A DNA stretch of 9,631 bases, from the NCBI GenBank assembly GCA_031396505.1, contig JANNKX010000262.1:1-9631 (forward strand). Direction: 5' to 3'. How positions within the stretch are numbered: position 1 is the first letter of the stretch; every line of letters starts with the position of its first letter. This DNA is from JAAFHS01 sp031396505 (GTDB lineage Bacteria; Pseudomonadota; Alphaproteobacteria; Rhodobacterales; Rhodobacteraceae). Position numbers and translations under genes: made by a program. This document shows, piece by piece, positions 1 through 5,913 of the stretch. The notes beneath the pieces were generated by a model. It did no database searches. It was not told the origin of the DNA and was given only the letters and a program-made list of their open reading frames with translations.

Positions 1-866
1 ATGCCCGATCCGTTCACATCAAGATTGCCGCCGTCGGCCGTCACATTCCCAGTCGACTCGCCATTGTAATTCAGGTTGCCTGCATTCAGCACGACCCCTG
101 TCGCACCGAAATCACCGCCGTTCGCATTCAGCGTCCCTGTCCCGTTGACGATTGTATCGCCCGTCACGCTGCCCGCCGTGTTATGGGTGAAGGCCCCGCT
201 TGAAACGGTCAGGTTCCCGCCGATGTCGCCCCCGCTTGTGGTGGTCGATCCGCCATTCACCACATTCGCGTTGATCGCGGCGTTGTCATCAATCGTCAGC
301 GTTTCCCCCGCAGCCGTAAATGTCCCGCCCACCGCACCGCCCGGATTGATCCCACCCGTGATGCGCAACGTCCCGTTCGACGCGCCCGTAAACGTGACTG
401 TCTCGCCGCTCGCCATCGTCAAGGGTGCCGTAATCTGCGCCGTATCGCCCGTATCCGTCACCGTGATGTTCAAGGATGTCGTCACGTCCAGGCTGTTCGC
501 TCCGGCCCCCGCAATCACATACCCGTCGCCGCTAAAGATGATCGACGCCGGGCTGACGGCACCCGCATCAATCGTGACTGTGGCGTTGTTCGTCGGCCCG
601 AAGGTCACGTTACGCCCATTGGCAAAAGCCTGATCCGAAAGCCCCGCCCCGCCCCCGGTGTTCAGTGACCAGTTCAGATCGGTCGTGTTCCAGTTCCCGT
701 CCCCGCTGCCTTGGGTTCCAGCCGCCGGGTTGGTATCCCAGTTCAGATCCTGCGCTGCCGCCCCCGACGCTATCGCCAGAAATGCCGCCGCCGCCGCGAT
801 CGAAGTGCTGCGCATCAACCTTGCGCGTGCCGGGTGCATAATCACTTTGCGGTTAATCGCCAACAT
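1..866 (-). CDS. Autotransporter-type secreted beta-helix protein, N-terminal part (runs off left edge)
   Basis: An open frame of 288 codons starts at 866 and is still open at base 1, so the C-terminus is outside the window. Residues 1-38 form a long signal peptide: a basic n-region with several Arg and Lys, a hydrophobic Ala-rich core (about 21-37) and an AAA-Q cleavage site after residue 38. The mature protein begins with the W-D-T-N ... G-D-G-N-W-N-T-T-D-L-N-W pattern typical of autotransporter passenger domains. It continues as Gly/Asn/Thr/Val-rich short repeats (for example NGTGTLNANGGDF and LNAGNLNYNG) that should fold as a right-handed beta-helix. Cysteine is absent, as usual for such passengers. 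The start is supported by AAGGAG at 875-880, 8 nt upstream; an in-frame ATG ten codons in has no comparable site. The role is probably surface adhesion or biofilm, by family only. A C-terminal beta-barrel is expected but not visible. It could instead be a non-autotransporter repeat adhesin. Confidence 0.85.
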   Translation of the reverse strand, partial: MLAINRKVIMHPARARLMRSTSIAAAAAFLAIASGAAAQDLNWDTNPAAGTQGSGDGNWNTTDLNWSLNTGGGAGLSDQAFANGRNVTFGPTNNATVTIDAGAVSPASIIFSGDGYVIAGAGANSLDVTTSLNITVTDTGDTAQITAPLTMASGETVTFTGASNGTLRITGGINPGGAVGGTFTAAGETLTIDDNAAINANVVNGGSTTTSGGDIGGNLTVSSGAFTHNTAGSVTGDTIVNGTGTLNANGGDFGATGVVLNAGNLNYNGESTGNVTADGGNLDVNGSG

Positions 867-874
867 CTGACAAA

Positions 875-880
875 CTCCTT
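875..880 (-). promoter_or_regulatory. Ribosome binding site of the autotransporter-type gene
   Basis: On the minus strand this reads AAGGAG, 8 nt before the ATG at 866. It selects this ATG over the in-frame ATG at 839. The 145-nt gap to the sbtB stop, including an ATTTAAAT palindrome at 945-952, probably holds the promoter, but I see no convincing -35/-10 pair. Confidence 0.6.
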
Positions 881-1011
881 GCACAATCGCCATTCCCTTA
901 CACGCAACCGCCGAAAATTCAAAGCATCGGCAAGAATCCGCTGCATTTAAATCAAAGGATGTAGCAAAAATCGCATCGTTTCGGCAGGTCTGGCATCGAT
1001 TTCATCTTGGC

Positions 1012-1320
1012 TCAGAACCGCTCCACACGCATAACGTGTGCGTCCGTTATGCTGACCACCCCGATGTGCCGATCAACCACCGCAAACGCCGCCGCCAGCA
1101 ACCCGTCCAGCCGTTCCGGCCGGATCAGGCACACCACCGCCACCATGCCTGCACGCCCCACTTGCCCCTCGCGCGTCCACTGCCCCGAACGCCCCGATCC
1201 GCCCAGTACCGGCAGCACCGTAAACCCCGTCACCCCCGCCCGCACCAGCGCATCCGTCAGCCGCCCCTGCATTGGCGCCTCGATGATGATCTCCACCCGC
1301 TTGGCGGCATGCATGTCCAT
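1012..1320 (-). CDS. sbtB: SbtB-like PII family regulator of the bicarbonate transporter
   Basis: The 102-residue product has the PII-like ferredoxin fold pattern. It starts with a beta strand (VEIIIEAPM, 9-17), then a helix and the G-x-T-G-F-T-V strand (29-35). A Gly-rich T-loop region follows (GGSGRSGQWTREGQ, 40-53), then a second strand-helix and the strand GVVSITDAHVMRVERF (87-102). The spacing of GxxGFTV, GGxGxxG and the last strand matches cyanobacterial SbtB, a trimeric PII-like protein that binds adenyl nucleotides including cAMP and docks on the cytoplasmic side of SbtA. The protein stops at the Phe that in cyanobacterial SbtB precedes the C-terminal CGPxGC redox loop, so that loop is missing. 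The uridylylated T-loop Tyr of GlnB/GlnK is also absent. It lies 3 nt after the sbtA stop and in the same reading frame, and is almost certainly co-transcribed. The start uses the G-run at 1327-1333 as Shine-Dalgarno, 6 nt upstream. Confidence 0.83.
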   Translation of the reverse strand: MDMHAAKRVEIIIEAPMQGRLTDALVRAGVTGFTVLPVLGGSGRSGQWTREGQVGRAGMVAVVCLIRPERLDGLLAAAFAVVDRHIGVVSITDAHVMRVERF

Positions 1321-1323
1321 ATC

Positions 1324-2298
1324 TTACCCCCCCATCGCCTGCGCCACCGCCACATAAGCCGGAATCCCAATGGTCAGGTTGAACGGAAACGTCACCCCCA
1401 ACGACAGCGTCAGGTAGACCGACGGGTTCGCCTCTGGCAGCGCCACCCGCATCGCCGCAGGCACCGCGATGTAACTCGCCGATGCCGCCAGCGTCATCAT
1501 CAACGCCACGCCCCCCGCCGACAGGCCAAGTGCCAACCCCATGCCCAACCCGACCGCCGCCCCCACGACAGGCATCACCACCCCGAACGCCACCGCCCCT
1601 GCCCCCAGAACACCGCGTGACGCCCGCAATCCCCGCCCCGCCACCAAGCCCATATCCAACAGGAACAGGCACAACACCCCCTGAAACGGCGACACGATGA
1701 AACTTTCGATCCGCGCCATGCCATCGGCCCCCGTGACCAGCCCGATCACGAAAGATCCCACCAGCAAGACGATGGATCCGTTCAACAAGATCTCGCGCCA
1801 CAGGTCCGCATCCATCCGGCTGCCCCCGCCCCCCCGCGTCGCGATCCACAACGCCGAGATGATGGCCGGCGCCTCCATCGCCGCCGCGACCGCCACCATA
1901 TAGCCTTCAGACGCGATGCCCCGCCCCGCCAGAACCGATGTCGCCGTCACAAACGTCACGATCGAGATTGACCCGTAATGCGCCGCCACCGCCGCCGCAT
2001 CCAGCCGCGACAGGCCCGTCATCGCCCGCAGCATCGCAAACGCCACAAACGGCAACCCGAATGACAGAACGACCCCCCCCGCCAGCGCCGCAATCAGCCG
2101 CCCGTCAAACCCGTGGTCCGCCACCGCGACCCCGCCCTTGAACCCGATGGCGAACAACAGATAAATCGACAACGCCTTTGCCGCCGCCTCGGGCACCGTC
2201 AGTTCCGACCGCGCAAGGGCCGCAAACAGCCCCAGTGCAAAGCACAAGATCATCGGTGACAGCAGGTTATCCCCTGCCAATGTCAGAATATCGCCCAT
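1324..2298 (-). CDS. sbtA: SbtA-type sodium-dependent bicarbonate symporter
   Basis: This 324-residue inner-membrane protein is recognised as the SbtA (DUF897/Sbt_1) family, which imports HCO3- with Na+. Diagnostic segments are the N-terminal S-P ... L-G-L-F-A-A-L-A-R-S-E-L (14-33), then LSIYLLFAIGFKGG (43-56). Next is the first-half binding segment AAHYGSISIVTFVTA (105-119). In the second half comes TLAASASYIAVPAAMRVALP (269-288), then NPSVYLTLSLGVTFPFNL (291-308). About ten membrane helices arranged as two inverted repeats can be traced, with a short hydrophilic loop at about 154-168. It is shorter than cyanobacterial SbtA (about 370 residues), mostly because that central cytoplasmic loop is small. 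The ATG at 2298 follows a modest GGGGA site. It lies 52 nt downstream of the carbonic anhydrase gene and directly upstream of sbtB, which makes its role as a regulated bicarbonate importer convincing. Confidence 0.93.
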   Translation of the reverse strand: MGDILTLAGDNLLSPMILCFALGLFAALARSELTVPEAAAKALSIYLLFAIGFKGGVAVADHGFDGRLIAALAGGVVLSFGLPFVAFAMLRAMTGLSRLDAAAVAAHYGSISIVTFVTATSVLAGRGIASEGYMVAVAAAMEAPAIISALWIATRGGGGSRMDADLWREILLNGSIVLLVGSFVIGLVTGADGMARIESFIVSPFQGVLCLFLLDMGLVAGRGLRASRGVLGAGAVAFGVVMPVVGAAVGLGMGLALGLSAGGVALMMTLAASASYIAVPAAMRVALPEANPSVYLTLSLGVTFPFNLTIGIPAYVAVAQAMGG

Positions 2299-2350
2299 GC
2301 CGTCCCCGCCGTTTGACGCGACTTAGGCAGGCATCCCGCAATTTGTAAGG

Positions 2351-2998
2351 TCATACCGGTACAAAACCGCCCTTTGCCGGGTCGAAATGCTCCAGCAACC
2401 CCTCGCCCGTGTCATTCCACAGCCCGTGAATCGTCAGCGCCTCTTCCGCAACCGCCGCCTGAACGAACGGAAAGGTCATCAGGTTTTCAAGGCTGACCAG
2501 AACCGCCTCTTTTTCTAGTGCGCGCAGCCGTTCTTCCTCGGGCAAATGCGCCACCCGCGCAAATCCCGGGCGCAGGATATCCATCCAGCGCCCCACAAAG
2601 CTCGACTTCGCTTCCAGTTCCGGCGCCAGCCCGCTGCACATATCGTGGCAGCCCTTCACGCCGCCACAACTCGAATGCCCCAGCACCACCAGATGCGCCA
2701 CGCCCAGCGCCATCACCCCGTATTCCACCGCCGCCGACGTGCCATGATATTCGCCATCCGGATTATACGGCGGCACCAGATTGGCGACATTGCGATGGAT
2801 AAAGAACTCGCCCTCATCCGCCCCGAAAATCGACGTCACATGCACCCGGCTGTCGCAGCACGAAATCACCATCGCCCGCGGGTGCTGACCCGAGGCCGCA
2901 AGCCGGCGATACCACGCACGGTTTTCCTGATACGCCGTCGCCTTCCAACCCTGAAAGCGCTGGATCAGATAGGCGGGCAGGGGGCGCGCATGTTGCAT
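2351..2998 (-). CDS. Beta-class carbonic anhydrase
   Basis: This cytoplasmic zinc enzyme interconverts CO2 and HCO3-. With the start at 2998 the product has 215 residues, normal for the beta class. The zinc and catalytic residues are all present: C47, D49 and R51 in SCCDSRV, and H108 and C111 in LGHSSCGGVKG. The HRNVANLVPP segment (68-77) and the GTSAAVEYGVMALGV segment (86-100) are also typical. The frame can be extended to a GTG at 3004 or an ATG at 3001. However, AGGAG at 3004-3008 sits 5 nt before the ATG at 2998 and would overlap or crowd the other two, so I chose 2998. It is the first gene of the run carbonic anhydrase, sbtA, sbtB, and would equilibrate the bicarbonate imported by SbtA. 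No cyanase genes are nearby, so a CynT-type role is unlikely. No upstream promoter is clear in the 139-nt divergent gap. Confidence 0.94.
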   Translation of the reverse strand: MQHARPLPAYLIQRFQGWKATAYQENRAWYRRLAASGQHPRAMVISCCDSRVHVTSIFGADEGEFFIHRNVANLVPPYNPDGEYHGTSAAVEYGVMALGVAHLVVLGHSSCGGVKGCHDMCSGLAPELEAKSSFVGRWMDILRPGFARVAHLPEEERLRALEKEAVLVSLENLMTFPFVQAAVAEEALTIHGLWNDTGEGLLEHFDPAKGGFVPV

Positions 2999-3003
2999 CA
3001 TCA

Positions 3004-3008
3004 CTCCT
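3004..3008 (-). promoter_or_regulatory. Ribosome binding site deciding the carbonic anhydrase start
   Basis: On the minus strand AAAGGAG runs straight into TGATGATG. The spacing is zero for GTG (3004), 2 nt for the first ATG (3001) and 5 nt for the second ATG (2998), so the last is preferred. Confidence 0.6.
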
Positions 3009-3137
3009 TTGTCGCATCTGATCTATGCGCAAGTTGCCGACAATTCGACCCTTTTCTTTTGGCGCGCGCAACGAAATCTTCAGCATGCCGCGTCAATGTC
3101 GACCTCGGGTAGTGAAACAACGGCGCGGGGTGTGCCT

Positions 3138-3518
3138 ATGAATAACGTGATGGCCTTGGTGCCAAAAGAACGCTTGCGACAGGATGCCGAACCGATTGCC
3201 GCGATCTATCGCAATCTCGGTGTGCAGGCCGCCGAACAGGTCGTGGCGCGTGCGCTGGCCGAACTGGCGCATGTGATGGCCGAGGTCGCCGATCAGGTCC
3301 GCCTGCGCGAACTGGCCGCCTTGCCGCGCAACCTGCGCCGCCTGCAACGGTTGTCCGAAAACATGGGGCTCGTCAGCCTCGCGCAGATCGCCCTCGACGC
3401 ACATCTGTGCCTTGTGGCGCATGACAGCACCGCCTTCACCGCCGTCTGGGCGCGGCTGCAACGGGTTGCCGAACGCTCGTTCGTGCCGGTGACAGATGTG
3501 GTGGATCGGTCGCTTTAG
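3138..3518 (+). CDS. Small helical protein, HPt-like fold lacking the phospho-histidine (function unknown)
   Basis: With the ATG at 3138 the product has 126 residues and is almost entirely helical, without a signal peptide or membrane segment. Residues 65-113 can be laid over an HPt (histidine phosphotransfer) domain. The segment N-L-R-R-L-Q-R-L-S-E-N-M-G-L (65-78) aligns with the E-A-H-K-I-K-G-A-A-G-S-V-G-L signature of ArcB-type HPt. The following helix, LAQIALDAHLCLVAHDSTAF, aligns with the L-x-x-L-x-x-x-L-E ... D segment. The phospho-accepting His corresponds to R67 and the conserved KG to Q70-R71, so phosphotransfer is unlikely. The HPt relation is my pattern reading, not a named family. 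The frame stays open to a TTG at 3009, but the ATG at 3138 (weak GGGGTG upstream) avoids overlapping the carbonic anhydrase leader; ATG 3096 and ATG 3150 remain possible. It is divergent from the carbonic anhydrase and may share its control region. Confidence 0.7.
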   Translation: MNNVMALVPKERLRQDAEPIAAIYRNLGVQAAEQVVARALAELAHVMAEVADQVRLRELAALPRNLRRLQRLSENMGLVSLAQIALDAHLCLVAHDSTAFTAVWARLQRVAERSFVPVTDVVDRSL

Positions 3519-3521
3519 GGC

Positions 3522-3558
3522 GGATCGCCCTCAACCTGATCCAGATTAAGGGCGATCC
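3522..3558 (+). repeat. Perfect 10-bp inverted repeat just after the HPt-like gene
   Basis: GGATCGCCCT (3522-3531) is the exact reverse complement of AGGGCGATCC (3549-3558), with a 17-nt loop. It begins 4 nt after the TAG stop, so a role in transcript termination or 3-prime end stabilisation is plausible. No T-run follows on either strand, so it is not a classical intrinsic terminator. Confidence 0.6.
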
Positions 3559-3576
3559 AAAACGAGAACCACCTGC

Positions 3577-3621
3577 GCGTGTTGCGTCGGATCGGCTGAA
3601 CGATGGTCAGACACAACACGC
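3577..3621. repeat. 8-bp inverted repeat with long loop
   Basis: GCGTGTTG (3577-3584) and CAACACGC (3614-3621) are perfect reverse complements separated by 29 nt. The meaning is unknown; it may be part of a larger RNA fold with the neighbouring repeats. Confidence 0.4.
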
Positions 3622-3687
3622 TGTAAGGGGGCCTCGCACGAAACCCAATCCCAAGGCGCAACCGCATGGCGAAAACACCCACCCTCG

Positions 3688-3703
3688 CCCTCCGTGGGGA
3701 GGG
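3688..3703. repeat. Short GC hairpin, possible dispersed intergenic element
   Basis: CCCTCC (3688-3693) pairs with GGAGGG (3698-3703) around a 4-nt loop, inside a CCCTCGCCCTCCGTGGGGAG type context. Similar C-run/G-run hairpins occur as dispersed intergenic sequences in alphaproteobacteria. Whether this one is repeated in the genome cannot be seen from one window. Confidence 0.3.
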
Positions 3704-3736
3704 TTGGGGAACGGGGACGTGTCACAGACCCGCGTC

Positions 3737-3773
3737 GTTAACACTTTTCACGTAATGTTTCAAAAGTCTTAAC
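3737..3773. repeat. 12-bp near-perfect inverted repeat in AT-rich spacer
   Basis: GTTAACACTTTT (3737-3748) and AAAAGTCTTAAC (3762-3773) pair at 11 of 12 positions around a 13-nt loop. It lies about 80 nt beyond the flavoenzyme stop on the minus strand. It could be a second terminator or an operator; no canonical U-tract follows. Confidence 0.45.
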
Positions 3774-3823
3774 GCGACTCCGAAAATAATATTTAATACA
3801 TTGATATAAAACATGAATCTGTG

Positions 3824-3843
3824 AAATTGACAGCCGTCAATTT
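3824..3843 (-). terminator. Candidate terminator hairpin of the ALDH-flavoenzyme unit
   Basis: On the minus strand AAATTGAC, a 4-nt loop GGCT and GTCAATTT form a perfect 8-bp stem, 9 nt after the flavoenzyme stop codon. The A/T outer part of the stem supplies only three terminal U residues, so it is weak as an intrinsic terminator. The core TTGAC-N4-GTCAA also resembles a CRP/FNR-family operator, but no gene start faces it, so termination is the better reading. Confidence 0.45.
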
Positions 3844-3852
3844 TCCCTATTC

Positions 3853-5829
3853 CTACAGCACCAACCCCAGTTTCCGCCCCTCGTGAAACGCAAACGCCGC
3901 CTGCCGTGGTGCCGCGCAATCCCCGATCCGGTGCAGCACCTTGCCCGCGATCCCTTCCGGAAACGGATCAAACGCCACGTTCGTCGTGGCCATCACCAAC
4001 CCCGACGCCGCGATCACCTGTTCAACCCCCGTCAGCAAACTCCGCACCGTCGCCCCGTTGCCATGCCAGCGCACGATCACATGCTCGCATAAAAACTGCG
4101 CCCCCGCCCGCGCCAGCCGCCCCCGCAGCGGCCCATCCGCCGATGTGCGTGCAATCTCTTTGCCCACAAACGCATCCGGCGTCACCAGCACCACCTGATG
4201 CCCCGCCTCCGCCAGATGCCACGCCGTGCCCGCCCCGCGCCAGTTGCCGCCCTCGTCATAGACGATCACCGCATCGCCCAGCCGCGCCTCCCGCCGCAGC
4301 ACATCCTCCGGCGACCACACGCCCCCCGCATCAATCCCCGGCAACCGCGCGGCCCCCGGCAGCCAGCGTTGCCGCGCATCCGCGTCTGGCAGTGATCCCG
4401 TCGCCACCACCACAACCTCCGCCCCGTGCCCCGCCACCTCATCCGCATCGAGATAGGTGTTCAGCCGCAAGGCCACCCCCAGCTTGCCCAACTGCCGCTC
4501 ATACCAGTCCAGCAGTTCGATGATCTGCCCCCGCCGTGGCTGCATCCCCGCCAGCCGGAACTGCCCACCGATCTGGCCCAATGCCTCTACCACCTCCACC
4601 CGGTGACCCCGCTCTGCTGCCACCCGCGCCGCCTCCAGCCCTGCCGGACCCGCCCCCACAACCAGCACATCGCGCGGCACCTCCACCGCCACAAACCGAT
4701 CCCCGCCCCATTCCCATTCCCGCCCCGCCGACGGGTTGATCAGGCAGGAAATCCAGTAATCGCGTGACCGCCGCCCCCAGCACATCTGGTTGCACGAAAT
4801 GCACCCGCGCACATCCTCCGCCCGCCCTTCGGCCGTCTTGCGTGCCAGATGCGGGTCCGCGATCTGCCCCCGCACGATCGATACCAGGTCCGCCTGCCCC
4901 GACGCGATCATGCTTTCTGCATTCTCCGGTGTCCGCACATGCGCCTCGGATGTTACCACCGCATGCCGCACCACGCCTTTCAGAACCTCCGTCACGGGCG
5001 CCGTCAGCTTTTCCCCAAACAGAAATGTCGGCATCAGCCGTTCAAAATCCAGATACCCGCCATGCCCGCAGGTCACGTAATCCACATGTCCCGTTGCATC
5101 ATGCAGTGCCACAATCTCGCACAGCGCCTCCACCGACAGCAGCACATCGCTGGCATCCGACGTGCTGACCGCCAGCCCAACGATAAAATCCTCGCCACAG
5201 GCGCGCCTGATCCGTTCGATGATGGTGCGCGAAAATCGTGTGCGGTTTTCAAGGCTGCCGCCCCACTGGTCATCGCGGGTATTGCTCCACGGCGTCCAGA
5301 ACTGATCGAGCAGCGAATGATAGGCGGCCCAGACCTCCACCCCCTGAAACCCCGCCGCGCAGCAGCGCACCGCCGCCGCAACATGCGCGTCCACCAGCTC
5401 CCAGATCTCTGCCTCTGTCACCCGGTGCGACCCGTCGCTGTCGTGATAACTGCTGTGCCCCGATGGCGACCAGTGCGGCGCAAACGACAGGTCCGAATCC
5501 CCATGCGCGCCGATGTGATACAACTGCTGCAGGATCACCGCCCCCGCATCGCGGACGCCCTCCGTCACCGCCCGGAACGGTGCAATCACATCATCGCTGG
5601 AATGCCGGAAATTCCCCCGCGTCAGAACCCCCGTGCGGTGCACCGGCACAGGCTCCGCCACAATCATCGCCGCCCCGCCTAGCGCCCTTTCCCGCAGATA
5701 CGCCGCATATTGCGCGTCCGGCAGGCCATCCTTGGCCATGTTCGCCGTATGCGCGCCAAACACGATCCGGTTGCGCAAGGTATGACCGCGCAATTGCAGC
5801 GGCTGCATCAGGCGCGGGTGCTGGGTCAT
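3853..5829 (-). CDS. Old Yellow Enzyme/TMADH-like FMN, 4Fe-4S and FAD oxidoreductase
   Basis: The 658-residue product has the architecture of 2,4-dienoyl-CoA reductase (FadH), trimethylamine dehydrogenase and the demethylases DgcA and N-methylproline demethylase. An N-terminal FMN TIM barrel occupies about 1-340. It is followed by a 4Fe-4S motif with C343, C346, C350 and C362; the spacing C-x2-C-x3-C-x11-C matches FadH. A C-terminal dinucleotide-binding half carries VVGAGPAG (390-397) and ends in the GDCAAPRQAAFAFHEG flavin segment (636-651). The barrel has QLYHIGAHGD (102-111), where TMADH-type proteins also carry GAH instead of the usual GR. The OYE substrate-anion pair is replaced by W167 and Y170. 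The start at 5829 has GGAGG 5 nt upstream; the in-frame ATG at 5841 overlaps that site. It follows the aldehyde dehydrogenase gene by 84 nt, so the two probably act in one catabolic step. N-demethylation is my leading guess; enoate reduction is the alternative. Confidence 0.85.
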   Translation of the reverse strand: MTQHPRLMQPLQLRGHTLRNRIVFGAHTANMAKDGLPDAQYAAYLRERALGGAAMIVAEPVPVHRTGVLTRGNFRHSSDDVIAPFRAVTEGVRDAGAVILQQLYHIGAHGDSDLSFAPHWSPSGHSSYHDSDGSHRVTEAEIWELVDAHVAAAVRCCAAGFQGVEVWAAYHSLLDQFWTPWSNTRDDQWGGSLENRTRFSRTIIERIRRACGEDFIVGLAVSTSDASDVLLSVEALCEIVALHDATGHVDYVTCGHGGYLDFERLMPTFLFGEKLTAPVTEVLKGVVRHAVVTSEAHVRTPENAESMIASGQADLVSIVRGQIADPHLARKTAEGRAEDVRGCISCNQMCWGRRSRDYWISCLINPSAGREWEWGGDRFVAVEVPRDVLVVGAGPAGLEAARVAAERGHRVEVVEALGQIGGQFRLAGMQPRRGQIIELLDWYERQLGKLGVALRLNTYLDADEVAGHGAEVVVVATGSLPDADARQRWLPGAARLPGIDAGGVWSPEDVLRREARLGDAVIVYDEGGNWRGAGTAWHLAEAGHQVVLVTPDAFVGKEIARTSADGPLRGRLARAGAQFLCEHVIVRWHGNGATVRSLLTGVEQVIAASGLVMATTNVAFDPFPEGIAGKVLHRIGDCAAPRQAAFAFHEGRKLGLVL

Positions 5830-5834
5830 CGGGG

Positions 5835-5839
5835 CCTCC
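5835..5839 (-). promoter_or_regulatory. Ribosome binding site deciding the flavoenzyme start
   Basis: On the minus strand ATGGAGGCCCCGATG places GGAGG 5 nt before the ATG at 5829. The upstream in-frame ATG at 5841 is itself part of this site and is therefore not the likely start. Confidence 0.65.
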
Positions 5840-5913
5840 ATTCGCCCATCAGGCTAACCCAGCCCCGCCAGTACACCCAACTGATCACGACCCCTGAATG
5901 TCAGCCCGCGCCG

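Larger units (their letters stand above)
3519..3852. other. Convergent intergenic region rich in inverted repeats
   Basis: This 334-base stretch lies between the stops of the HPt-like gene (plus) and the flavoenzyme gene (minus). I find no credible gene in it; the 65-codon minus-strand frame at 3722-3919 mostly overlaps the flavoenzyme in another frame and has no family resemblance. The left half is GC-rich and the right half (about 3735-3850) markedly AT-rich. Inverted repeats are at 3522-3531/3549-3558, 3577-3584/3614-3621, 3688-3693/3698-3703, 3737-3748/3762-3773 and 3824-3831/3836-3843. They may be terminators for the two facing genes, or a small structured RNA. Confidence 0.6.

Noticed and set aside
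968..1002. Possible terminator after sbtB on the minus strand
   Set aside because: AAATCG and CGATTT with TT following give only a 6-bp AT-containing stem with a 23-nt loop; too weak to call.
1073..1849. 258-codon minus-strand frame rich in Gly and Arg
   Set aside because: It overlaps sbtA and sbtB in another frame, has low-complexity composition typical of GC-rich shadow frames, and resembles no family.
3009..3137. N-terminal extension of the HPt-like protein to a TTG at 3009
   Set aside because: The extension would lie on top of the carbonic anhydrase leader, lacks a ribosome binding site and has a different, non-helical composition.
3722..3919. 65-codon minus-strand frame at the flavoenzyme 3-prime end
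   Set aside because: Its first half is an alternative frame of the flavoenzyme gene and its second half is AT-rich spacer; no ribosome binding site or family signature.
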